Below the pieces are notes generated by a model, which had not been told where the DNA came from, did no database searches, and saw only the letters and a program-made list of their open reading frames with translations. Source: Candidatus Omnitrophota bacterium (GTDB taxonomy: Bacteria; Ratteibacteria; UBA8468; MWAK01). From it: 8,867 nt of DNA. The position numbers were made by a program, and so were the translations under genes. The DNA is taken from contig JAPLMK010000003.1 in the NCBI GenBank assembly GCA_026387085.1, forward strand, positions 1 through 8,867, written 5' to 3'. Positions within the stretch are counted from its first letter, which is position 1. Every line of letters starts with the position of its first letter. This document shows positions 1-6,146 of this stretch, in pieces.

Positions 1-705
1 GCTCTTAAAACTGGTAATCGCGTTCTGTTCTACGGTAAGCGGATGTAACTTCGCCCCTAAGCGGTAGGCCTGTTTTTTCCATTCCGCCGTGCTGGAAAAC
101 TCCGCGGCAAAATGCGGCTCCCAGAACGCGATGTGAAAAACCCGGCCGATGCCGAATATCAGCACCATCTTCACGCCTTCCTTGCGCAATTTTTCAATTT
201 CTCCCGGATAAGCAGGAAGTAGTTTTGGGGTTGCAAAATGGCGCTGGCTAACCGGTACGGTCAAAGACCCGAGCGGACCGTAGAAAGCGCCTTCCATCGC
301 ATTTTGAAAAGCGCCGGGATTATCTGAAGGCAGGGTCTTTCCGCTCCGGTCGCTCCACTCGTCCATATTAAAACCGTGCACGTGCCGGCAGTCAACGTTC
401 CATTCCTTCAAAAAATAAACAGCCCATTTATACATCCCCATCGGCCCGACCGGCAGAATCAGAATCAATTTTCTCTTTTCTTCTTTTGCCGCGCAAATTT
501 CCAGCGCAATCTCGTGGCCCATCTTAACATCAAACTCTTCCAGGGACGCGCAAGAAACCGGAAGAAAATTTTTATTCCACCAGGACTGCCGGTCACAAAT
601 CGACTGGGCCGGATTACTGCAACACCGGTCAATCTTAGCCAGGTTCCAGCCCGCCGGAAAAAAATTCTCCAGCAAAGAACCTTTCAATGTTTTCATCAAA
701 TCCAT
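1..705 (-). CDS. Glucosamine-6-phosphate deaminase (NagB)-like protein, divergent, C-terminus cut by window edge
   Basis: The first 235 residues are present and the frame is still open at base 1. The family converts glucosamine-6-phosphate to fructose-6-phosphate and ammonia in the cytoplasm. Recognition rests on GFNMDEW (residues 111-117), matching the NagB FNMDEY motif with its catalytic Asp (here D115), and on GIG-RVF-HIAFWEP (185-197), matching GVG-NDG-HIAFNEP. His191 and Glu196 of the catalytic set are kept, but the position of E. coli Asp141 is Val189. The phosphate loop, normally LPTGGTP, reads LPVGPMG (85-90) and is shorter. The N-terminus is about 40 residues longer than in E. coli NagB. 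ATG at 705 is chosen because GGGGGAG lies 5 bases upstream; Met4 is a weaker alternative. It is last in the visible four-gene module, 71 bases after the aminotransferase. Fold membership is fairly certain; the substrate and even the reaction are open, and a non-phosphorylated amino sugar or aminocyclitol is possible. Confidence 0.8.
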   Translation of the reverse strand, partial: MDLMKTLKGSLLENFFPAGWNLAKIDRCCSNPAQSICDRQSWWNKNFLPVSCASLEEFDVKMGHEIALEICAAKEEKRKLILILPVGPMGMYKWAVYFLKEWNVDCRHVHGFNMDEWSDRSGKTLPSDNPGAFQNAMEGAFYGPLGSLTVPVSQRHFATPKLLPAYPGEIEKLRKEGVKMVLIFGIGRVFHIAFWEPHFAAEFSSTAEWKKQAYRLGAKLHPLTVEQNAITSFKS

Positions 706-776
706 AACATCTCCCCCTCGCCGTTCCTCTCCCCCCAGGGCTGCAAGTCCGCCTCAGGCGGGGAGATGATTTGTTA
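706..776 (-). promoter_or_regulatory. Leader of the NagB-like gene with competing RBS-pairing hairpins
   Basis: This is the longest intergenic gap in the window. A perfect 9-base inverted repeat joins 708-716 (catctcccc) and 760-768 (ggggagatg). In the minus-strand mRNA this pairs the GGGGGAG ribosome binding site (711-717). The same upstream arm can instead pair for 7 bases with a second GGGGAGA copy (728-734), which would leave the binding site free. A ribosome stopping at the aminotransferase stop codon (777-779) would cover the upstream arm, so opening by coupled translation is plausible. I see no convincing promoter or terminator here. The pairing is seen directly; a regulatory role is inference. 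Confidence 0.4.
749..761. repeat. Short GC-rich palindrome CCGCC-TCA-GGCGG
   Basis: A perfect 5-base inverted repeat with a 3-base loop lies between two genes. It is too short and lacks a T-run, so it is unlikely to be an intrinsic terminator. Short palindromes of this type can be dispersed repeats in uncultured bacterial genomes, but only one copy is visible here. It shares bases 760-761 with the longer leader hairpin and would compete with it. Confidence 0.4.
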
Positions 777-2039
777 TTATTTTGTATAGACAGCGGCTAC
801 TTTCTGAAACGCCGCCACATAAAGTTCCATATGCTTTAAGGTATAAACCGGGTGCGTAAAGAATGACATCGTCCTTTTGGAGAGCCAGTTCGCCTTTTTG
901 CAATCAAAAGTCGCGTAATCAATCTTCCGGGCGTTAGGGTCGTTAAAAGGATATTTTAGCCGGCCAAAGCCGTTCTGTTCCAGATAGGCCTTCTCTTTAT
1001 ACATTTCCGGCCACTGAACACCGTAAACCGGAACGCCTTCGGCTTCCATGGCGCTCACAAACTGTTTCACCGAAACCTTGAGCCGGTCCGCATCCAGCAC
1101 AAACGGAGCCCACCAGAACGCATTTTCCTGCTCTTTGGTGTCCAGCGGCGGATGCAAAACCAGCGGGTGGTTTTTCAGGGCTTCAATCAAAAAGCGGCCG
1201 TTCTTTCTCCGGTTCAGCAAATTCCAGGTGTCAAGCCGCTCCAGTTCGCAAAGACCAATCACCGACTGCATTTCGGTCAGGCGATAGTTAAAGCCCACCC
1301 GGTTATGGATGTAAGTAAGCTTCGCTTCCAGTTCCAGCAATCTCAATCTCTCCTTGACGTCATACCCGTGATCGCGAAAAGAACGGCATTCCCACTGCAA
1401 CGCTTCGTTGTCGGTTATCACCGCCCCGCCTTCTCCGCCGGTAGTAAAATGCTTGCTCTGGCAGAAACTGAAGCACCCGGCATCACCGATAGTCCCGGTC
1501 TTCTTTCCTTTATAGATGCCGCCAAAGCACTGGGCGCAATCCTCAACTACAAAAAGATTATGCTTTTTGGCAATCTTCATTATCGGGTCCATATCGGCCA
1601 CCACCCCGTAAAGGTGCACCACGATAATCGCCTTTGTTCTTTCGGTAATTTTATCTTCAATATCCGCCGGGTCAAGGGTGTGGGTCTCGTCCACATCGGC
1701 GAAGACCGGCAAAGCGCCCGCCTGAAGAATACAGAACGAGGAAGCGATAAACGAATAGGAAGGACAGATAACTTCATCGCCCGGCCCTATCCCCAAAGCC
1801 GCCACCGCCGTATGAAGAGCGCTGGTGCCGTTGCTGGTTGTTATCCCGTATTTTGCGCCGTTCCACTTTGCCCATTCATTTTCAAACTTAACGCCCATTT
1901 CACCGGTCCAATAATTGACCTTTCCGGCGCGCAGTGGTTCCATCGCCTTCTGGATGGTGGTCTCCTCAAAGGAAGGCCATTTCGGAAAAGACACTTTATT
2001 TATCGCTTCCCCGCCTTCAATTGCCAATTTTTCCGCCAT
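777..2039 (-). CDS. DegT/DnrJ/EryC1/StrS family PLP-dependent sugar/cyclitol aminotransferase
   Basis: A cytoplasmic fold-type I PLP enzyme of 420 residues that should transfer an amino group, usually from Glu or Gln, to a keto sugar or keto cyclitol. The PLP lysine is K196 in SKHFTTGGEGG (195-205). D167 in VVEDCAQ binds the pyridine nitrogen, and SNGTSA (69-74) is the phosphate-binding segment. The N-terminal LAIEGGEAINKVSFPKWP pattern and total length resemble aminotransferases annotated as L-glutamine:scyllo-inosose or 2-deoxy-scyllo-inosose type, though that naming is often loose. The frame is open upstream to 2129, but ATG at 2039 is preferred: AGGAG lies 6 bases before it, family homology begins right there, and the longer form would run into the dehydrogenase gene. 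It follows that gene by 16 bases and is probably cotranscribed with it. The pair dehydrogenase plus aminotransferase is the logic of kanosamine (NtdC/NtdA) and aminocyclitol synthesis. No key residue is missing. Confidence 0.93.
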   Translation of the reverse strand: MAEKLAIEGGEAINKVSFPKWPSFEETTIQKAMEPLRAGKVNYWTGEMGVKFENEWAKWNGAKYGITTSNGTSALHTAVAALGIGPGDEVICPSYSFIASSFCILQAGALPVFADVDETHTLDPADIEDKITERTKAIIVVHLYGVVADMDPIMKIAKKHNLFVVEDCAQCFGGIYKGKKTGTIGDAGCFSFCQSKHFTTGGEGGAVITDNEALQWECRSFRDHGYDVKERLRLLELEAKLTYIHNRVGFNYRLTEMQSVIGLCELERLDTWNLLNRRKNGRFLIEALKNHPLVLHPPLDTKEQENAFWWAPFVLDADRLKVSVKQFVSAMEAEGVPVYGVQWPEMYKEKAYLEQNGFGRLKYPFNDPNARKIDYATFDCKKANWLSKRTMSFFTHPVYTLKHMELYVAAFQKVAAVYTK

Positions 2040-2045
2040 ATTTTT

Positions 2046-2050
2046 CTCCT
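2046..2050 (-). promoter_or_regulatory. Ribosome binding site AGGAG fixing the aminotransferase start
   Basis: AGGAG ends 6 bases before the ATG at 2039. It selects this start over the in-frame upstream one at 2129, which would add 30 residues unlike the family and overlap the dehydrogenase gene by 74 bases. Confidence 0.8.
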
Positions 2051-2055
2051 TCGCC

Positions 2056-3093
2056 CTACAATTTAATTGTTCGGCCGGTGCGGGCTGATTCGTAAGCCGC
2101 CAAGACCAGTTTTTGCGACCACAAACCATCCTCCCCGGAGATGACCGGTTTACGGTCTTTCAAAATTGCGTCAGCAAATTCTTCAATCTCCGCCTGGTAA
2201 GTATTTACCAGCGGAAACTTTAAATCCACTCCGCCCGACTGAGCCCTTTTCTGGTCGGCTTCATAGCCCTTCATCTCTTTTTCCACAAAAGCACGCGCAG
2301 TTCCGGCCGGTCCCTGGCCGATGGTTCCTTCCGCCAGAACCGAACCGACGCTTCCGTAAACCTCCAGAAAATTACGGGAAGAGTTATCCGGTATGGAAAA
2401 AAATGAATCAACCATGCCCAGGGCTCCGTTCTGAAAACGAACCGTGGTAAGGGCGCTGTCTTCCGCCGGATATGATTGAACGAGATTACCGGTAAAACAA
2501 CTAATTTCCGCAACCAATGATTGAAAAACATATTCCAGCAGGTCAATCAGGTGGTTACCCATATCAATCAGGGAGCCGCCTCCGCCCTGCTCCGGATTCT
2601 GCCGCCAGGCGCCTTCCATCGGCGGATACCAGCAGGAAAGCTGAGCCCGGCCCAGAACCGGCTTGCCGATACGGCCTTCAGAGACCATCACCTTCAACTG
2701 CTGGTGAAAACCATGAAACCGCATCATATAACCTACCCCTAATTTCCGGTCCTGCTTTTCTGCTTCTCTAATCACTGATTCGCAGTCGGAAAGTGTCAGG
2801 CATAACGGTTTCTCCACCAGGACATCCTTGCCGGCGCGCAACGCCGCTATCGCCTGGTTCGCATGCAAAGAAGCAGGCGTCGCAATGTAAATTGCCTGAA
2901 TTTCCGGGTCCGCCAGCAGTTCTTCTTCGGTGTCATACGCCTTTACTTTCAAATCTTTTGCCATCTCTTTCGCCACCGGAAGGTTGGCATCCATAACCGC
3001 AGTTAAACAGCTGTTCTGCGCCGGCACAATCCCTTCCGGAATAGTACGTCGCCGCGCAATCCCGCCGCAACCGATTACTCCCCAGTTAACCAT
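2056..3093 (-). CDS. Gfo/Idh/MocA family NAD(P)-dependent sugar/cyclitol dehydrogenase
   Basis: A 345-residue cytoplasmic oxidoreductase of the usual family length. It has an N-terminal Rossmann fold and a C-terminal alpha/beta domain. WGVIGCGGIA (4-13) is the dinucleotide-binding turn. VEKPLCLT (93-100) contains the conserved EKP with catalytic-site Lys95. GGGGSLIDMGNHLID (170-184) is the family signature, with D177 and H181 expected to act on the substrate hydroxyl. YIATPASLHANQA (69-81) is the typical end of the nucleotide domain. Such enzymes oxidise a sugar or inositol hydroxyl to a ketone, or the reverse. Placed just before the aminotransferase, it probably makes the ketone that the latter aminates. 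ATG at 3093 has a perfect AGGAGG 7 bases upstream, which overlaps the TAG stop of the ceramidase-like gene, so the two genes are likely translationally coupled. Cofactor (NAD or NADP) and exact substrate cannot be read from the sequence. Confidence 0.94.
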   Translation of the reverse strand: MVNWGVIGCGGIARRRTIPEGIVPAQNSCLTAVMDANLPVAKEMAKDLKVKAYDTEEELLADPEIQAIYIATPASLHANQAIAALRAGKDVLVEKPLCLTLSDCESVIREAEKQDRKLGVGYMMRFHGFHQQLKVMVSEGRIGKPVLGRAQLSCWYPPMEGAWRQNPEQGGGGSLIDMGNHLIDLLEYVFQSLVAEISCFTGNLVQSYPAEDSALTTVRFQNGALGMVDSFFSIPDNSSRNFLEVYGSVGSVLAEGTIGQGPAGTARAFVEKEMKGYEADQKRAQSGGVDLKFPLVNTYQAEIEEFADAILKDRKPVISGEDGLWSQKLVLAAYESARTGRTIKL

Positions 3094-3100
3094 AAAATAT

Positions 3101-3106
3101 CCTCCT
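3101..3106 (-). promoter_or_regulatory. AGGAGG ribosome binding site overlapping the upstream stop codon
   Basis: The AGGAGG before the dehydrogenase ATG uses the last two bases of the preceding TAG stop (3105-3107). Ribosomes finishing the ceramidase-like protein end on this site, which favours coupled, roughly matched translation of the two genes. Confidence 0.75.
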
Positions 3107-4472
3107 ACAACGATGCCAGCAACTTCAATACCGCTTCTGTAATCAAATCCCCTGCTTCCGGCGCCAGATTACTGCTGCGCGCCAGGCGTTCCTCATAACC
3201 GGTGCCTTCGGAAAAGGCCTGCCGGGTCGGTATATATCCCAGGCTGTTGTTAGTCAATTCAATTACAAACATATGCTTCAATTTTGATTCGGCTTTTATC
3301 CGCAGGCCGTATTCCACAAAAACTTCCCCCGGTAAAAAGGCAAATCCGGCATCGTTTATCCGCGCCGCGCCCACCGGCACCTCTTCCTTCTTTTTCCCTT
3401 CGTCAACAACCAGAAGCATCTCTTTCAACCAGGCGATTTCATCACCAAACACGTTGCCCCGGAGACGTAATTCCACCTTATCCGCTTCCGATAACTTTGC
3501 CGGGTCCCCCTCAATCACGCGCCGGGCAAAACCCAATTCCGTTTTTTCGGGCTGCCGCACTTTAATTTCCAGCTTAACGCTACCCGCCTTAACCATTCGG
3601 AACGGTTCGCAATTAATCTTTTCGGAAACTTTTATCGCCTCGGCCGCCAGGATGGTGCCCAGCCATTCGGTATGCGCAAAATAACCGGTCTTTGCTTTTC
3701 CGGTCCAAAAATCCAAATGATTGATATTACCGCAGGCGCCGTTAAAAAAACCCACCAACACGTTTTCACCTTTAATTTTACGCACTAACCGGCGGATGAC
3801 CCCGGGATAATCAGCCGAAATCAAGTTACCGCCGATAGTATCCGGGTGACAGGCGAAATTAACCAGAACCGCCCTTAAGTTATCAGATTCATCTTCTATC
3901 CTCATAACCGCTACTTCCGGGTCAATCGGACCGGTTGATTTTATTATATCCGGATTGCCCTTTCCGATTATCTTCTCCCAGGCATCACCGGCGCCGGGAT
4001 TAGTGCGCACCGTCCCATCCTTCATCAGATAACGGCGATTAAAAGAAATATCATTTTCCACCCCGCTGCCGAAACCAATACGGCCCGGCGCCAGGTTTGA
4101 AACCGCCTGACGAACCGAACCGGCGATAAGACCGGGCAAGGACTGAGCGTACTTTATGTCCTGGACAACACCAAAAGCGCCGGCTGTAGCCGGACCGGTA
4201 TGGGTGTGAGTGCTGTGGATAAATATATTCCCCGGCGGAATGGAAAATTCCCGATTGATTAATTCCTTGGACTCATTAATCGTTTCCGGCAGAAGGGCAA
4301 TCAGGTCGCAGGTAATCAGAGCGGCCTGCTCTTCCCCGGCTTGGAAAAGAAATGCCTGGACAAAAAGTTTATCGTGAACGCCGGTGCTCTTCCGGTCTTC
4401 AAAATAACCGAGCAGAGAACTGCCGACCGGCGGGGTTATGTCGACTTCAGCCAGACCAATTTTTGGTGTCAT
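3105..4472 (-). CDS. Neutral/alkaline ceramidase N-terminal-domain protein, single-domain, catalytic Ser replaced by Asn
   Basis: The 455 residues match the N-terminal domain of neutral ceramidases, zinc amidases that cleave N-acyl bonds. GLAEVDITPPVG (6-17) is the family start. Candidate zinc ligands are His89/His91 in HSTHTHTGP, His209 in NFACHPD, Glu383 in LPGEVF, and a Tyr near GYIPT (Y413). The hexapeptide GDVSPN, whose Ser is the ceramidase nucleophile, here reads GNINHL (248-253), so that position is Asn251. The protein begins directly in the domain with no signal peptide and lacks the C-terminal domain of the 650-750 residue secreted ceramidases, so it is probably cytoplasmic and not a true ceramidase. 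The start is clear: GGAGG lies 5 bases before ATG. It is the first gene after the promoter at 4516-4545 and sits with amino-sugar type enzymes. A metal-dependent hydrolase acting on an amide or ester of a sugar or cyclitol is a reasonable guess, no more. Confidence 0.88.
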   Translation of the reverse strand: MTPKIGLAEVDITPPVGSSLLGYFEDRKSTGVHDKLFVQAFLFQAGEEQAALITCDLIALLPETINESKELINREFSIPPGNIFIHSTHTHTGPATAGAFGVVQDIKYAQSLPGLIAGSVRQAVSNLAPGRIGFGSGVENDISFNRRYLMKDGTVRTNPGAGDAWEKIIGKGNPDIIKSTGPIDPEVAVMRIEDESDNLRAVLVNFACHPDTIGGNLISADYPGVIRRLVRKIKGENVLVGFFNGACGNINHLDFWTGKAKTGYFAHTEWLGTILAAEAIKVSEKINCEPFRMVKAGSVKLEIKVRQPEKTELGFARRVIEGDPAKLSEADKVELRLRGNVFGDEIAWLKEMLLVVDEGKKKEEVPVGAARINDAGFAFLPGEVFVEYGLRIKAESKLKHMFVIELTNNSLGYIPTRQAFSEGTGYEERLARSSNLAPEAGDLITEAVLKLLASL

Positions 4473-4515
4473 TCCAACCTCCGAAAATAAAGTTGTTTTT
4501 TGATTTTCCGCTTAA

Positions 4516-4545
4516 ATTTTATCTTTTCAATCCCTCTTCTGTCAA
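4516..4545 (-). promoter_or_regulatory. Sigma70-type promoter for the four-gene module
   Basis: On the minus strand a perfect -35 hexamer TTGACA (4545-4540) is followed by 18 bases and TAAAAT (4521-4516), which matches the TATAAT -10 at five of six positions. The -35 lies in the last codons of the methyltransferase gene and the -10 starts on its TAA stop. Transcription would begin near 4509, giving a leader of about 36 bases that contains the GGAGG of the ceramidase-like gene. I see no terminator between the methyltransferase and this gene, so read-through from upstream is also likely. Prediction from sequence only. Confidence 0.6.
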
Positions 4546-5397
4546 AAATTTAAGACCAAAAACTTCAAACATTACCCGCCGGGTTTTTGGCGACTGGCGC
4601 TGAAAAATTTCTACTTTAAAACCGTTGCGGCGCAACGCTCTCCTTAAAGAATTTTCCGTGAAAAAAATCTCGGAAAGCCGCCGGCTTCCCAATTTCAAGG
4701 TTAACTGCAAACCGGTGGCCGCAAAAAACAAGCCGTTAATAAAAACGAATAAAAAATAGCCGAGCCAAACCGGGTTCCGTAAAATAATTCTGGCCCGGGA
4801 AAGATAATAACCGGCCGAATGCGCCAGAATATAAATGCGGCCGCCGTTTTTGGATGCTCGGTTTAAAACAGCCAGCGCCTGATTGACCCGCACCCGGTAC
4901 AAAATAAGCCGGCAGATTACGTGGGTAAAAGACCTTTCCGGCAAAGCGACCGCGTTAATTTCGGAATTCAGGAAAGAATAGCGTTCCCGGGGTATTTTTT
5001 TTTGACGGAACAAAAATTCGGCAAACCCGATTAGAATTTTAGGATTAAAACAAAAAGCCGCCAGCAGAGTTTGTCCCCCGCCGCAGCCGAAATCGAGCAC
5101 AAGCGAATCTCCGCCGATATTTAGCTGTTCTAATACCGGCTTTATTCCGTTCTGTTCAACCTGGTTATTGTATTCAATCAGATGATAGGCGAGTGAAACG
5201 CCGGACGGGGATAAGACTAAACGCCCTTTTTTCCTGACTGCCAGGCCAAGCGAAAGCAGGTCCGCCCCGCCCGTAATTACGGAAGGATAACCGCTCAACC
5301 CCTGTTGAAAAGAATAGAGACCGGACAACACTTCCCGCAAAGACCGTTCCGACCATACCCGGCGCAGGACATCTTCGGAAAGAAGGCGGCTCTTCAT
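4519..5397 (-). CDS. Class I SAM-dependent methyltransferase with N-terminal winged-helix-like domain
   Basis: A 292-residue protein. VLDFGCGGGQTLL (100-112) is motif I, the SAM-binding glycine loop. The second strand reads ILIGFAEF, placing the ribose-binding acid (E127) one residue later than the common GxD pattern. HVICRLILYRV (159-169) fits motif post-I/II. Residues about 8-74, ending LGLAVRKKGRLVLSPSGVSLAYHL, look like a winged helix of the kind found as a dimerisation domain in O-methyltransferases. Residues about 209-230 are strongly hydrophobic (WLGYFLFVFINGLFFAATGL) and may contact the membrane or a lipid substrate. ATG at 5397 is chosen because it overlaps the preceding TGA as ATGA, a classic coupled junction; an upstream in-frame start at 5430 would overlap by 37 bases. 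Context suggests methylation of a glycan, a lipid carrier product or a small molecule. The family is sure, the substrate unknown. Confidence 0.85.
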   Translation of the reverse strand: MKSRLLSEDVLRRVWSERSLREVLSGLYSFQQGLSGYPSVITGGADLLSLGLAVRKKGRLVLSPSGVSLAYHLIEYNNQVEQNGIKPVLEQLNIGGDSLVLDFGCGGGQTLLAAFCFNPKILIGFAEFLFRQKKIPRERYSFLNSEINAVALPERSFTHVICRLILYRVRVNQALAVLNRASKNGGRIYILAHSAGYYLSRARIILRNPVWLGYFLFVFINGLFFAATGLQLTLKLGSRRLSEIFFTENSLRRALRRNGFKVEIFQRQSPKTRRVMFEVFGLKFLTEEGLKR

Positions 5398-6131
5398 CGC
5401 TGGTTCTTCTTCGGAACAACCCCGAACCACGAGGCAACCCGATACCTTAAAATCAGGAAAATCATCCTCAATGCCAGAACTATTGTCTTTCCTTTATGCC
5501 CGGTTACCGAAGAACGACCCACGCGGGGAAGATAATTAACCGGTACTTCAATATATCTTAAACCGTTAAGCACTACCAGAATCATCATCTCCGGGCCAAA
5601 ATACTCTCCGTGCACCGTAAACTGCTCCTCAATCTTCCCCAGCGCCTCCCTCTTAATCAACCTCATCGTACAACCGACATCGGTGAAGGTCGTGGTATTA
5701 AAAAGAAATTCCAGCAGTTTGGCAACTCCCCAATTCCCCCACTTCATCAGCGAGCCCATGTTGGCGCCCTCCCAGATAAGAACCTGGGTGGTCCGGGTGC
5801 CGAAAACAACTTCAAAATCATCGGCATAGGCAAGCAACTTGATAATATCGCGCGCCAGAAATGTTCCGTCCGGTTCACAAATAACCATCAGGTCTCCGGA
5901 GGCCTCTTTCAGCCCGCGCCGGATCGCGGCGCCATAACCCTGCCTGGATTCAAAGACCTCACGCGCCAGGGTCTTTCCGATTTCAGCGCTGGTACCGGCC
6001 GCCGCATTATTATTAACCGCCAATACCTCATCCACCACTCCGGTCTGAAAAAAATCATCAATGACCCGGCGGATGGAATCCTTCTCGTTGTAGGTTGGTA
6101 AAATCACCGAAACTTTTTTATTCTGCCACAT
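5394..6131 (-). CDS. Family 2 glycosyltransferase, polyprenyl-phosphate sugar synthase-like
   Basis: A 245-residue GT-A fold enzyme that should move a sugar from a nucleotide sugar to an acceptor, likely a polyprenyl phosphate at the inner face of the membrane. VSVILPTYNEKDSI (7-20) is the GT2 start, ESRQGYGAAIRRG (61-73) is the typical helix region, and EPDGTF (86-91) holds the DxD-equivalent metal site. The segment that usually reads VDNNSTDGT is VNNNAAAGT (39-47), so its acid is absent. VGCTMRLIKREAL (152-164) is the acceptor-side motif. The C-terminus TGHKGKTIVLALRMIFLIL (210-228) carries one hydrophobic stretch, not a GtrA-like or four-helix membrane domain. ATG at 6131 has GGGAG 4 bases upstream and lies 15 bases after the GT39-like gene. 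It overlaps the methyltransferase start by 4 bases. Which sugar it moves cannot be told. Confidence 0.88.
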   Translation of the reverse strand: MWQNKKVSVILPTYNEKDSIRRVIDDFFQTGVVDEVLAVNNNAAAGTSAEIGKTLAREVFESRQGYGAAIRRGLKEASGDLMVICEPDGTFLARDIIKLLAYADDFEVVFGTRTTQVLIWEGANMGSLMKWGNWGVAKLLEFLFNTTTFTDVGCTMRLIKREALGKIEEQFTVHGEYFGPEMMILVVLNGLRYIEVPVNYLPRVGRSSVTGHKGKTIVLALRMIFLILRYRVASWFGVVPKKNQR

Positions 6132-6146
6132 AATTCTCCCGCCACC

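Noticed and set aside
376..789. Plus-strand open frame of 137 codons over the NagB-like gene and its leader
   Set aside because: It lies opposite the NagB-like frame, which shows catalytic motifs; the predicted protein is low-complexity and unlike any family.
769..805. TATACA/AATAAT-like -10 sequences near the end of the aminotransferase gene as a promoter for the NagB-like gene
   Set aside because: No acceptable -35 at 16-18 bases (best is TTTCAG), so it is most likely chance in AT-rich sequence.
1152..2066. Long plus-strand open frame (304 codons) opposite the aminotransferase gene
   Set aside because: It is antisense to a gene with clear PLP motifs, has no recognisable domain, and its composition is that expected from a reverse frame.
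3202..3684. Plus-strand open frame of 160 codons opposite the ceramidase-like gene
   Set aside because: Antisense shadow with no motif; the minus-strand gene here has family motifs and a good ribosome binding site.
4483..4508. Possible hairpin (GAAAAT / ATTTTC) between the methyltransferase and ceramidase-like genes as a terminator
   Set aside because: The stem is only 6 AT-rich pairs with a 14-base loop and no U-run after it; it would not be stable enough to stop transcription.
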